A stretch of 64,000 bases of DNA, taken from Letharia columbiana (lineage: Eukaryota; Ascomycota; Lecanoromycetes; Lecanorales; Parmeliaceae). Positions within the stretch are counted from its first letter, which is position 1, and every line of letters starts with the position of its first letter. This document shows, piece after piece, positions 46,501 to 60,474 of the stretch. Both the position numbers and the translations under genes were made by a program. Under the pieces are notes generated by a model that was given only the letters and a program-made list of their open reading frames with translations, was not told the origin of the DNA and did not search any database. The stretch is from the NCBI RefSeq assembly GCF_014066305.1, contig NW_023501068.1, forward strand, positions 419,501 through 483,500, written 5' to 3'.

Positions 46501-48010
46501 TCTTAATCTTAATAACGCTTAAGTTCTATAAGAATTATATTTAAGTTAAAATAAAGAGCTTATTTATATATAACTTCGCTATTAAATAAATTTATATCGA
46601 CGAGTATTATAATATAAAATTAAATATCTTCTTAATATCTATATTAATTATCGTCTATAAGATAGAGTAATCTAGAATTATTATCGAAGATCTCGCTTAT
46701 ATATAAAACTCAAATAAGAAGAAATAAGTATATTATAATAGAATAGCGAAGAAGTTTAAGTATTATCTATTATTCGTCTATAAATATTTAATTATATTAT
46801 AAATTATATTCTTTATTAATATAATAACAATAATTCTATTAATTAAGTAGTTGTAATAAAAGATAAATATCATTTTATCTAAGATAATAGAGAAGAAATA
46901 TCGTAATATTAGAAAGCGTATAGAGAATATAAAGTCTTATCTACGCGCTTTATCGAATAAGAAATTAAAGAGAAATATCAATAAAATATAGATAATTCTA
47001 GATAAGCTAATAATTAAATAAATAGTAAAATCGAGAATTATCGATAGCGACGCTTTACTTATAAAGCTTTTATCTTATAAGATAAGAAAGATTATCTACT
47101 TATTAAGCGATAATTAGAGGAAAATTCTTTAAGATATTAATTAGATTATTTAAGATTAGATTAAAGTTAAGTATCTTATATAATATAATAAGATCTAGAG
47201 TTAAGAGTATAATCTATTTAAATTTATATATAAGTTATACTTTAATAAGACCTATAAACTACGCGCCGTAACTATTATTTCTAATATTCTCAAATTCTTC
47301 TAAGACGTATTAATTAAAGCTAATTAATATTAAGTATTATAATAATAAGAATTATTATAAATCTAAATAATAGCGATTAATCTTCTAAGCTAGATAATAT
47401 AAAGAAGAAATAACTATAATATTCGTAAGATAGTATATATAATTACTATCTATACGACTTAATAAAAGATATTTTTAAGCTTATCATATTAAAATAGCTA
47501 ATTAATACTCTTAATAAAGATATCTATAAACATTCTAAAAAGCTAATAATATTTATAAGTTTCTCTTATAATTAATCTAATTATCGCTCTAATATAATCT
47601 TCTTCTCTATTTTATTAAATTTAAATAATATTAATAAACTCGTAGTAACTTAAGTAAGAGTATTTAAATAATGAAACTCTCTAATACTCTTTAGTTATTT
47701 AATTTAAAAATCGCGATAATCTAATAATATAACCTTTTAAGAATAATAATAAATCTCCACTTTCTTATCTTAATTAAGCGTTTTATAAATATAGATATAA
47801 CGCTAATAAGAGTCTTTCGCTCTATTAATCTAGATACTAATTAAAAGAAGTAATAGAATATTTAAATAGATAAAAGAGTAGTATAACTATTATAGAAAAA
47901 TAAAAAGATATATAACTACTACTTAATATTAAATAATCTAAAAGAGCCTCGATAATAAGATTTTAAATAGAAAATATACGAAGAGAGATAATTCGTTCTT
48001 AAATATATAA
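43560..48010. repeat. Large direct repeat, second copy (RIP-degraded, unclassified element)
   Basis: Head-to-tail partner of 39060-42985. It is longer because about 570 bp are locally duplicated: the segment starting CTTAAAGTTTTTAATCTC at about 44639 reappears at about 45207. Downstream of that the offset from the first copy is about 5,050 bases. Similarity ends near 48010. Confidence 0.7.
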
Positions 48011-51000
48011 TAATACTATATTATCTTTTTAGATACGCTATTTATAAGTATACTCGATTATTCTAAAGCTTCTATACTATTTTAATATATAATTATAATT
48101 TAATATTAAATAACTTATAAGATCTAGATAAGAAGATTTCTAAATAAGAAGATTAAATAAAAGATACTTAACTTGAAGAGTTAATATTTATAATAAATAT
48201 AAGAATAACGATATAAGTAAAGAAGTAAAAGATAAGATAATTTAGATATACGATAGATAGGGGGATTAAGAGAGATATATATTATTCTTAAATAGATATT
48301 TTAAATACCTAAATAATATATAGTATAATTCGACTTCGTATTATATTATTCGACTTCGACTATTTAATTTAATTATTAATTAATTCTCTTAAATAGATAG
48401 AATAAATAATATAATAGAGATTTATTAAATAAAGGTCGACTTATAAGATCTATTTCTAAATTAGAATCTCTATTAATTCTATAATATTCTTTCTAATATA
48501 TTCTCCTCTAGAATTATTCTACTTCTTTTAGAATTCTATAATTTAATTAATCTTAGATATAAAATATAAGTCTTTATAAGTTAGCGTCGCGTTATCTTTA
48601 TCTATTTTATCTAAATTATTCTATATTAATATTAATTTAAGAATCTAAATAATATTAATTATCTCGCGCGACTTAATAATAGAAGAGTCTAGCTATAAAA
48701 AGATTCGCTTCTTTTTAAAGTAAGAGATAAAAAAGAGATATCTAATTAAGAGCGCGCTTAACGTTTCTCTATAATTAAATAAAGCTCGATAAGGCCTTTA
48801 AGTAACTAAAGAACATCTTTTCGAGAGTCTTTACATCTAATATTTTAAGAAAATAATTAAGTAATTACGAATTAGATATAGCTATAAAAATTAATTATAT
48901 ATATATATAGACTTATAAATATAGACGACTAAATAAATAATCTATCTCTATTAATAACGTCGACTTTATATTATAATTATATATCTTTAATCGAGCTAGT
49001 TTCTATATATATTTAAGAAGAACTATAATTAATACGCTAATATTATCTCTTAATATTATTAAGACTTAGATATTAATTCGCGTTATAATAAATAATATCG
49101 ATTTCGATATATTTATAAATATATTAAAAGAAGATAAAGTATATAACGTTATAATAGATCGAATTATATATTATATCGATAATAAAGATATTAAGATTAA
49201 TTATTCTCGAAAGTTTAAGATAATTATACTATCGATATATAAGCGAGACTAGAATTCTATATTCTTTATAATTAAAGAATATTAGACAAGTAAGTATTTA
49301 TTTTTTATATATATCTACTATTACTAATACGCGAAGAGATTATTTATCTTAAGAAAAGAAAAAGATAATAAAGATATTAAGAGAAATATATAAAGCGATA
49401 TAATAGCTTAAGTCGACTATTCTCGCTATTAGCGAAAGAATTTAAAGTCATAATATATATATATATAAGAAATAGTTAGATATTTATACTATAATCGTTA
49501 TATTCTCTAAAACTTAATTAATTTCGAGAAATTCTATAATATAAAGAGTTTATCTTACTAAAATAATCTATAATCTTTACTTTCTCTAAATATCTCTCTT
49601 ACGCTTTATATAATATAAAACCTTTATCTTTAATATAGCTAGCGCCTCGCGTTATTTAATAATATTAAACTTAAATAACTTCTAGAAAATTCGCTAATAT
49701 AAGTTTTCTTTATAGACTATATTTTAGTAGACTTCGATTAAAAAAAATACGTAATCTTTATTAAATAGAGAGAGATAATATAAAAGACGCTAAAGCTAAT
49801 ATTTAACCTCTATATTTTATCGATAGAGATTATAAAAAGACGATATTAATTATAGTAGAAATATACTATTATATATAAAATAGCTTTGAGTCACTAAAAA
49901 GAATTATATATTATTTTTAATAGTTATAAAGTTTATAATAATATCGTTATCGATAATTACGTAAATTATAGCTTTATATATAACGCTATCTAAGAAATAA
50001 AATATATTATTAATATATCGAAGTAATTATTATCGATAAGTATTTATACTAGAAGATCTATAATTATATATACTAAAATAGATATTATTTATAGAAAAAT
50101 ACTTAAGAATAAAAAAGTAAATAAGAGAAGTATAATTAGAGTAATAATATTTAATAATAAATAATAATTAACTTAACGTTAATTATTAATAGAAAATTTA
50201 TTTAATTCGAATAGAGATTATTAGCGAAAATGTTATTTAGTTTAAATAGAATATTTAAGTTAAATAGATAGTCGAATTTAAATAGAGATTTAACGCGCTT
50301 TAATTTAAATAAGTTAAAAACGCGTTAATTAATAGCCCCCCTTTTCAAGTTAATAACTTTTCTTTACTCTTTTATTTTTTTATCTATTTAAATATATTTA
50401 CTTTTATATTTTATTTATTATTATCTTTAACATTTAATATTAATTTTATTCTAACTTTTAATAACGATAGAAGACTTATAATACTTTATATTCTACTAAG
50501 TAAGTCTACTATCGTTCGAATTATAGAGATTATAAAAACTTTAAAATAGAATATCAAAAAAGAGAATAGCGATAAAGAGGGTTAAAAACGCTAGAAGAGA
50601 GAAGAAAGCTAAGAAGATAGAAAATATAAATCGTAGTCTACTTATTCGCGAAGATATTACTAATTATATATTAGTAGAAAGCGAGTAAAATAAAGAAGAT
50701 TAATAAGAGAAAAAGACGCGTTAAAGAATATAGATAGATAGATTCTAGATCGTCTAAACGCCATAGAATATATAAGCTTAAGAAGAATATATATATAGTA
50801 TCTAATTACGACGATAATAAATTCTTAAATAACTCTATTAGTTTAGAGAAGATAAAGAAGTTATTAATAATTATAATTATTATATATAACGAAGCTCTCT
50901 TTAATATTAATAATACTCTCTTAATTTTATATACTATTATAGATATTAGAAAAGATTTCTCTTTTAAAGTTAAAGGTAAAGGCGAAGATCGTAAACTCGA

Positions 51001-53825
51001 TATATTCTTATTTAATCTATATCTTCTATCGAGCTAATATCTTAATAGAAAGCGATAGAAAGACTCTTATTCAAACTCTCGATTAAGTATTAAGATTATT
51101 AAATCTAGAATAAAAAATAATAATATTAATTATTAGTTAATTAGTTTTAAAATTAAGTAATATCGATATAAACTAGCTAATATAAACTATAGAATTTAGA
51201 ATAATTCTTATTAGCGATAAAGAATTAGAATTAATAAAGCGAAGTAAGAATATACTATATAATTAAATATCTAGGTTAATAAATATATACTAAGTCGAGA
51301 TAGAAAATAACTTATTAAGAGAAGTCGCCTTTATAATAACGAAGCTAAGAGTACTTTATATAAGGCTTCGATATAAGAATAAGTATATATTCTAAATATA
51401 GTAGAATAATAACTAAATCGCTATAGATAATTTAATATTAAAAAGTATTACGTTAAATAGAGTCGTTAGACGCTATTATATCGAAGTCGCATTATTAATA
51501 TATAGCTTCATTTAAAGCCCTTCATCAATACATCTATTAAATAAAATAGAGAAATTTAGAGCTTCATTAATATCTCTAATAATATTAAATTATATATCGT
51601 TAATAGATTAGAATAAAGAAAGATATATAGATTATACTTTATAAGATAACTTAAATAAAGATAATCGTTAGATCGCGCTTTAAGATAATTTAATATAACG
51701 AGAAAGAGCGCGATTATAATATTAAGAAAGAGTATCTTAATATATTCGAGACAATAAGAGTTATCTTACTTATAATAATTATAATTAATAAAGATCTTAA
51801 ATATCTAAATCTTTAAGAGCTAAGTCTCTAGTTAAAGTATTATATTAACGCGCTTAATTAAGTAATAATTAAAATATAAAGAGATTAGAGATAATAACTC
51901 TATAAGAATACTCGATTTATACGAAGTATCGATAATTAATCTATATATTTCGAGGCGAGAAAGATATTAATATCTCTTAACTAATTATTACTATTAATAC
52001 TTTAAGCTCTTTCTAATAAGAATATAGCTTTTCGACTATATAGGCGATTTTCGTTTAACTCTAATAAAGAAAATTCGAGATATTATTTAATCTTATCTTA
52101 AGGTCTATATAACGTCGTCGTCTTAAAGATATAAAGACGATAGTTAGCGACTTATTAATCGACCTTTAATTTATATATCGAGATTTATAAAATAGATAGA
52201 ATATAATATATTTTACGAAATTTAGATTAATTAACTTCTTTAGCTAATAGTCTCTAGAATAAGAAATACTTCTTATTTTAATTAATAGTTATATTATTAT
52301 ATAAAATTTTCTTTTATAGTAAGAGAGTATTTCTCGAATTTAGATAAAGAAGTAAGTATCTTTAATTACTCTTATTTGACGATATTATAATTCTTATAAT
52401 AATCGCCTTTTATTATAATCTAAAGAACTATAATTCTAGATATTTTTATATTAAAAGATAAGATAATAAGAAAGTCGAAGATAAGCTCTTTACTATTATT
52501 TCACTACTTATATAATTATAATACTTCTTAGAAATATATAAGTATATTAAGAAGTTCTAAAGAGATATAGAATAATAGAAAAGACTTATTATATACTATA
52601 TATTACGATAGCGTATTCTAAAGATATATTCTTAGATTAATAAGAAAGATATAGAGACTCTCTAAATTAAATAACCTATATAAGAATTCGCTAAATAATA
52701 TTATCGAGAAATCGAGCTTCGTAAGCGTCTTAAGAGAAGTTATACTAAGGTTCGCTAATATTAAATTACTTAAGAGATTAAATTTAAGTCTAATCGAAGA
52801 TAATAAGAGAATCTCGCGAGTTATTAAGAAATAATTAATATATAAAATAACTAAATAGAAAGAAATCGATTTAATAAATAATAATTAGAACTCGAATCTC
52901 TCTAAGCTCGAAGTATAAATACTTCGCGTCTCGATAAGTAGAGAGAATAGATAAAAAAGACTAAACTTTAATATATCGTCTATAGCTTTACTATAGCGAA
53001 TAAAAAAAGAGACAATCTATAAAGAGAATAAGTATCTATAAATTAATAAAGTTATATTAAATAGAGAAGAAAAAATATAAAGAATATATAGCGTAGTAAA
53101 TAGAATAGAGAGAGTTAGTCTCTTTATCTACTAGGCGAATTAAATAAGAATTAATAAAGAATTAAGTACCGCTATAGCGCTTAAAATTCTAATTATTTAA
53201 GAATCTATATCTTAGAGATTATAAATATTATTAATATTACGATAAGATATCGCGATAAATCTTAAATTAATAACTTTTATTAGATATCTAGAGGTATCAA
53301 GTTCGATTCCAAATTAAATACTCTAGAGACGTCGTTATAATCGACGATATCGTTTAATTCGAATACGCTATAAATATTAATATTACTAGCGAGACTAGTT
53401 AATCTAAAATTTTTATAGATATTATTATAATTAATAATACTATTCTAACTCAAATAATCTCGAAAATCTCTTTAATATATATTTAATTAGTCGAATTAAA
53501 TTTTTAATAGATATTATTATTACTAGTAATATTATTTATCTCAAATAATCTAAAAAATCTATCTTACGTATAGTCCCTCGAATTTTTAAATATATACTAT
53601 TAAATTAATAGCTTATAGTCACTTTAAAATCTAGTTAACTCAAATAAATACTATCTTAGCTTATTAAACGCGAAGTTTATTATATTTAATTACTAAACTA
53701 GCAAAAAGAGTTAAATATAGATAAAGTCTACTTAATAGACTAAATCGTGCTAAATATTCGTTAATAAGTAAAGTCTACTTAATAAGTTTAATATAAAGTT
53801 ATTATTAAGTAATATAAACCTTCGC
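48011..53825. other. AT-rich, RIP-degraded DNA, not classified
   Basis: No frame of useful length. One small unmutated patch (AATAGCCCCCCTTTTCAAG, about 50331) marks a possible element boundary. A tRNA-like B-box (near 53299) has no A-box partner. Probably several old elements. Confidence 0.55.
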
Positions 53826-56800
53826 GAATATGAAAAAATAAGGCTATAGCGAAGACATTAAACGATTTCAATTTAATTAAAAACGAGGTATCCGAGATAG
53901 TTTCGATCTAGAGAATTTTTTACTATTAAAAACCCTTATCCCATTAATTAATCTCTTAAAGATAAGACATTTCGAAATATCTCTTATAGAAGTCGTCCGC
54001 TAGATCTTAACAATTCTCGAACTTATCGTCATTCGTATTATATTAAACGAGGTTATTATTAAAACCTTCTTACTTAACTTTATATTTAAGATAATTATTA
54101 ATTAACTTAGAGGTAAATATTTTTTTAATAATTTATTCGATCTAATTGTTAATAATAACGTATTTTAATAAAGAGTTTACTTATCTTAATAGAGGGTTAT
54201 CTATAATAAGACTTAAGAGATTAAGATAGAAGATATTATAGATTTTTATACTTAGTGAAAGTTCTAGATAATATAATATTTTTATAAGACCTATAATCTT
54301 AAATAGATTAAGTCTCTTATAATTTAATTTATAAAAAGGGCGATTAAAGGTAATATTCTTATTACTTAGAAAGATCTTATCGTCTATCTAAAAGGTAATC
54401 TTTTATTAATACTTATTAATTTATATAATTATAGCCTTCTAAGTATAATCTATATTACTTCTAATATACTTAAAAATCTATTTTATATAGTTCGTAATAT
54501 TCTCTATTTAAGTAGTATTAAGATATTTATAAGTAGTCTTATAGTCGATAATATTTAGATTAAAACTTATTTAAGAGTAAAATCTCTTATTTATAAGAAA
54601 AGATAGGATATTAATAGTCGCTAAGATAGTATTATTATTAACGAACTTGATAATAGATAGTTATCTTACTTAGTCGTTCTATATATAATTATAATATATT
54701 TAAAGATAACGCTTTATATTCTAATTTACTCGCTTAATCTATTTATTAATTTTAGAATAAAAGACTATTAATAGCTTAACTATAATACTTAATCGCTTAT
54801 AAAAGAATTTTTATATAATAATTATAAATTAAGAGCTTTAATTCGATATTATTAAGATTGATAGATTATATAGATAAAATACTTTCTTAAATAATAAGTT
54901 AACTATTTTCTTAATAATAATATCTTTATTAATATTAAAATAGGTTACGTAGTAATATTTCTTAATAAGTTAATTAATTACTATTTAAATAGCGTTATAG
55001 CTATTAAATATAGATAAGTCTATAACGAAGTCGATTAATATATCTTATTATCGTTTCTATAAAATTAATAGAGACTAAAATAAATCATATTCTCGATTAT
55101 AAGGTATTTTAGTTCTCTAATAAATATAGTAATTCTAAATATAAATAACTACTATCGCCCTTATTTCTCGCCAATAATACTTTCTTTTAAATAATTTATA
55201 AATATATACTATCTTAAAATAGCCGTAGAATAATTAATTATATATCTCTCGAATAATATTAATATATATATTATTAAATATTTATAAACGATTCTTATAA
55301 TAAAGTACTTCGTTCTATACGAAGCACTTATTAAGAGTAATTTCTCGAAACTTATTTTTATCTTCGGCGATAGCGTTATAAATTTTTATATAATAGTTAT
55401 TCTTTTTATTAACTTCTACTATCTTATAATAGATAAAATCGTTAATTATATATATATCGATACTTTCGCTATTTAACTTTAATTAATTAGAGATAAAAAT
55501 TATTTAATACTATTAACGTAATCGTTTATTTTCGAAATTAATTAATCTATATTTAGTTATTTATATAAATATATTTACCTTAACGTTCTAAGGTTTAAAT
55601 CGATAAATAATCTTTATATTAAATTTGAATAGTATATTTAAATAGCGAGTTTAGCGTCGATTAAGATCTCTTTCTTTAATAAAGTATATTAAGTTCTTAT
55701 AATTTATAAAGATCTTAATAGAGATATTAATATATTTTAATTTAGAACGCTAGTATTCGAGATAGCGAATAATAGTTAATAACTTCTTATTATAGATCTA
55801 ATAGTTATACTCGACTAGAGTAAGATTCTTACTATAGAAGATTATCGAGTAAAGTATTCTCTTATTATTATATTAGAAAAAAATATCTTTATTAATATAG
55901 TCGAAAGAGTTAATCTCTAGAATAATATTTTTTATTCTATCGAAATAATATAGAATTAAGACTTTTATAACGACGATTTTTAGAAAATAAAAGATCTCTT
56001 AATATACTAGAAACTAATTAAATATAATTTCTTTTATAATAAATTTTATTATAGATTTAACTATTTTAGAGAAGTCTCTTATAAATTATTAATAAAAATT
56101 ATAAAATCTAATAAAGGCCTATATCTCTTTAAGACTAATAAATATAATTTATTTAATAATAATCTAGATTTTAATAGAATTTATTTATAACTCGTCTATA
56201 GATATTAGTAAGCCTAAAAATTTAATTTTCTAGATATAGAATTCGCACTTAAGAATATTTATCTAAAGGTTAATATTCTTTAATTTATAAAGGATTTATT
56301 TAATATATTAGATATATTTCTTTTTTATCTTATTATAAATAAGTATATTATTAAGATAAATCTAATAGAAGTTATTTAGATACTTAAATAGAATATTATT
56401 TATATATTATTAATATATAATTAAACTATTAATTAGATTAAAGGAGAGAATTTAATATTTATATACTTTAAGAAAGATAATAAAAGTAGTAAAATTCTCG
56501 CTATTAAGGTATATATATAGTTTATTAAACGCGATTATAATATCTAATCGAGTAAGATATTTATATCTCTAGATTCTTATTAAAATCTTATTTATTAATA
56601 AAATTAAGTATTAATTTCTTTCAATAATAGCGTTTAGCTTTCGATAGTTTATATAAAAATATAATTCTTTATTCGACTTTTTCGCGAATAAGATAGATAA
56701 GGCGAATAATATATAGCTTAATATTATAAAATCCTTCTTTAGATATTTATTTAAATACTTCTTTATCTATTTTAATTTATATTCTAATATTAAATAGATT

Positions 56801-59743
56801 CTACTTTTTAAAAGTTTCGTTTTATCGAAATTATTATTAAATTTTAGCTTATAATTATAAAGACGATATAAGAAAAGTATATCTATTTTAATTTTATTAA
56901 AAATATTAAGATAATTATAATACTTCGTAAATAGCTTATATTTTATCTTTTTAGAATTAATTTTATTAATACTATTAATCTAAATAGAGCAATTAAAATT
57001 ATAATATCTTTTATATTTCTTTTTTAAGTTATAGAAATAGGATTTATTAATTAATATACGAGAACCGCGCGATATTTAAATAATAAGAGATATATATAAT
57101 ATTAACGTATTCTTATAAATCTCATTTATTATTAATATAAATAGTTTATTATCTTTTTTATAGACTAGTTAATAGTAGATCGCTATATTAATCTTAGCGA
57201 TATTAATAAACTTAAACTTCTTACTATTCTTATTCTTATTTAATAAAAAGATATTTAAATTAATTTCATTATCGTAAGTAAGTAAGAAAGAGCTTTATTA
57301 TTTTAGTATAATAGATAAAGAGATAAGTAATATAAATAGTCGAAGCTTCGAAGTTAATAGAAAGAGGAAGTTCGTTTATTATTAATATCTAATTATTATT
57401 ATAATTATATTAATCGAATAAAAAGAGTATCTTATTCTATAATATATTAAGAATTATCTTATATTTATTTATTTAAGACTTTTTAATTATTATATTATAT
57501 TTTAATAGTATAATTAATATTAAATATATTTCTTCTTAATAATCTTTTACTATTATTATTAAGAGTAAGTAATATATAATTAATTATTTCGCGATTTAAT
57601 TATTATAGTTTTTTAGTAATTTAAATTATAATAGTAAGAGTAGTTTTAGATATAAGACTTTATATATCGCTAGAATTAAAAACTCGTTTATAACTATATA
57701 AGTATCGATATATCTACTATCTATAAGAAAATTCTTAAATAAATAAGTTCTCTCTTATAAAGATAGCGTAATTTATATATAAAAAGGGCGATATATTAGA
57801 GCGTTATTAGAAATATCTACTAGATATACTTTATAAGTATCTCTTATTATAACTTTAAAAGAGGCTATTTATTTCTCGAATCTAATAAAGAATTATCGCT
57901 ACTTATAGTGTCGACGTTATCGATTTTAAATTCTTTATTTATATCTATCGCGTAGAGTTATACTTTCTTAAAGGCCTTTTTATTAACCTCGATTTAAATA
58001 GTTATTATATAGTTATTTCGATAGTAATCTTTCTTATTATAGTTATAGTATATTAATTCTCTTAATTTTAAATTAATCTTAATATTTAGAGGTATAGTAA
58101 TTATAACTCTAGTAATAGATATAAGATATATATTAGTTATAATTTATATAATAATTAACTTAATAGTAGTTTTTATAAGCTCTATATCTTTTTATCTAGT
58201 ATAATATAAGTTATCTAGTTTTTAAAGATATTTCTTTATAGTCTTTAAGATAGTAAATCCCTTTATAATCTTCTATAAATCTCTTAAATTTTTTTTTAAT
58301 TTATTTAAAAGGTAATACTTTATTATAACGATTTTATTAATATTAAGAATAATATCTAGTCGAATAAAGTTTAAATAGAAGTTAATAAAGGGCCGAATTT
58401 CTTATTATAAAGTATATATATTACGTTATATATTATTACGTTAATCTAAATTCTTATAAATATTAATTAATTTATTTATAATCTTAATAATAGATTAATA
58501 TAGATTAGTAAAGTTTTGAATTTTTCTATATATAGTATATTATATAGTTTTATCGCCGAGTTATAAGACTACGTAGACTATTTTAAAGTTTTTAATAAGA
58601 TAATAATCGCTATTAATTCTAAATTTCTATTCTATTTTAAAGAATTAGTCGTCTTAGATAAAGTTAATATTATCGATAAATAGAGATAAATTTAAAATCT
58701 TAATTAATTTCTCTTTTAAACGTCTAGAAGTGCGTTCTTCGTCGATTAAGAGTAGTTATAAATCCTTTATTAATTATAAATTAAGATTATTAACTTTTCG
58801 CTATAAGAAAGTTATATTCTTTTAAAAATCTCGAGTTAATTAATTTATCTTTTTAGTTATCTTATAGATCTAAAATAAATTATTTATAGCTAGATTCTTT
58901 TCTATTATAACGATATAATATCGAGTAATAATCTTTCGAAAATTATCTCACTTCTAATGAATTTTATTTAATATAATTATAAATTCGTCGAGTTAGTATT
59001 TAGTCTAATATTATAATTATAAACTATTAGTAATATTCTAAAGTATTTCTATCGAGTTTCTATCGTTAACTATATTATCTAATAAAACTAATATTTATTA
59101 AAATTTAATTTACTTAAGTAAGATCTTAATTTAATTTATTCTTTCGATATTAAACTTTATTATAAAAAAGAAGATTTTGAAATAAAGTGAAGAGGAGTTT
59201 AAATGCTTTAAAAGAATAGGTATTAGAGATATTAGATGTATTAGAGAATAGTAAAGTTTCTTTAAAGCGCGTCGAAATTATTCGATATTAAGAATAAAAA
59301 TTTTTACTATAAAGCTTAAGAAATGTTTCTTTATCGGGGTTTAATATACTTATCTCTTAATTATTTAAGATGTTAAGAAGACTATAAATACTTTAAATAG
59401 TATTCTTTCGAATATACTTACTTCGCCTAAGGGGTTTATTATTTTATAGAGAAGTTATATACGAGAAAGCTTATAAATAATATTTTAATAGTATTTTAAT
59501 AATATTTTAATAGTATTAGCTATTTCTTTTAATTCGCTAGCTATATAAATGATTTAATATCTTATTTATCTCTCGATTACTATTTATCGAGTTTAATTCG
59601 CTCTGAAATCGAATTATCTATCTAATAAGTTTATTTAGAAATATAATAACTTAATTTAATTTCTTATTAAAGTCTCTATTAGCGCGTTTCTTTAGATTTA
59701 TTCGCTAATATAAATAAAATAAGTAGATTAATCTTAACTATAG
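53826..59743 (-). mobile_element. Ty3/gypsy retrotransposon pol-gag region, RIP-inactivated
   Basis: Minus-strand landmarks run in correct gypsy order from high to low coordinates. They are a CCHC zinc-knuckle spacing at 58009-58050 with tyrosine codons in place of Cys/His, an RT entry segment at 56641-56710, and the RT active-site segment at 56336-56358 reading YLNNILIYN. After these come RNase H (about 55590-55750) and the integrase core (about 54860-55045, with IDFVIDLSIF and NAI). All frames are full of stops. 53826-55970 matches the partial copy at 21513-23604. Its 5' LTR is 59744-59926. The 3' side is lost or displaced; the matching LTR at 31298 suggests later insertions split it. Confidence 0.78.
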
Positions 59744-59926
59744 TATTAGAATTAATATAGATATAATATTAATATAAATATTTTAAATAAGATAATTAAG
59801 ATATCGAATTATATAGATAAAAGAAAGATATTAAATAGTAGATAAATATCTCTACTAAGATACGCTAGGCTCGAATAGATAAGAGAGCTAAGTAATATAT
59901 TAAGAATATAGAGTACGCTCGTAATA
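59744..59926 (-). repeat. gypsy-family LTR, inverted and RIP-mutated (5' LTR of the minus-strand element)
   Basis: 183 bp, the closest relative of 31298-31480 including the AGATACGCTAGGC segment, and a mutated inverted version of 32394-32560. It sits directly upstream, in minus-strand sense, of the gypsy gag region. Confidence 0.72.
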
Positions 59927-60318
59927 TCTTTAATTAGTCTTCTTATTTAAGCGTCTTCTCTTAAGAGTTCTTAATATCATAGATCGATATATAAATAGAC
60001 TCTACTTCTTCTAAAGAAATTAGATTATCTCTTTCTATATAGTCTATAGCTAATCTTCGAGATACTTAATAAGAAAGTCTTCGGCGGTTAAGTGAAGCTT
60101 GCGAGGGGTATCTTTAGAGCGAAACTGTAGCTTATAGGCCGAGCCATATATAAAGAGACTTTCTTAAATATTATAGACTGTCTGTATATAGTAGTAAACG
60201 TCTTAGGCGATAGTATTAGATCTTCAATATAGAAGTAGTAAATAAACGATTCTAAACCGAATAGGCGGAGGTAAGCCTCTTTTATCGATCGTTGCGAGGG
60301 GTATTTCGAAATAATAGA
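59927..60318 (-). pseudogene. Tc1/mariner transposase, N-terminal part, RIP-mutated
   Basis: On the minus strand from about 60318 (ATA where ATG is expected), the frame reads LATIDKRGLPPPIRFRIVYL. Later it gives ESLFIYGSAYKLQFRSK and TAEDFLIKYLED, the layout of a Tc1-type helix-turn-helix N-terminus. Several stops are explained by C-to-T or G-to-A changes. It lies just inside the right terminal repeat and points toward the catalytic part, now about 28 kb away at 30730-31297 and 28239-29275. Confidence 0.6.
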
Positions 60319-60474
60319 AATTGGCTAAGCGAGATATATAGAAGCTTTAAATATGATGAGAAAGGTGGTAGAATGCGATATGGGAGAAGATTCATCTACT
60401 TAGTACTACTTTTGGTGGGGTGTGTGTGAGAATCTCAGTGCTAAGTATTCCAACGTTTTCTACACACGCTAATA
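60319..60474. repeat. Right terminal inverted repeat of the 33-kb transposon block
   Basis: Inverted copy of 26959-26996 plus 27852-27966, without the 855-bp insertion. The outer end is ACACACGCTAATAG at about 60474. A few C-to-T changes toward its inner side. Confidence 0.8.

Noticed and set aside
53280..53330. Possible tRNA gene (AGTTCGATTCC resembles a B-box)
   Set aside because: No A-box, no cloverleaf arms at the right spacing, and located in RIP-mutated DNA.
26959..60474. Starship-type giant element
   Set aside because: No tyrosine-recombinase captain gene seen, and the ends are long inverted repeats, which Starships do not characteristically have.
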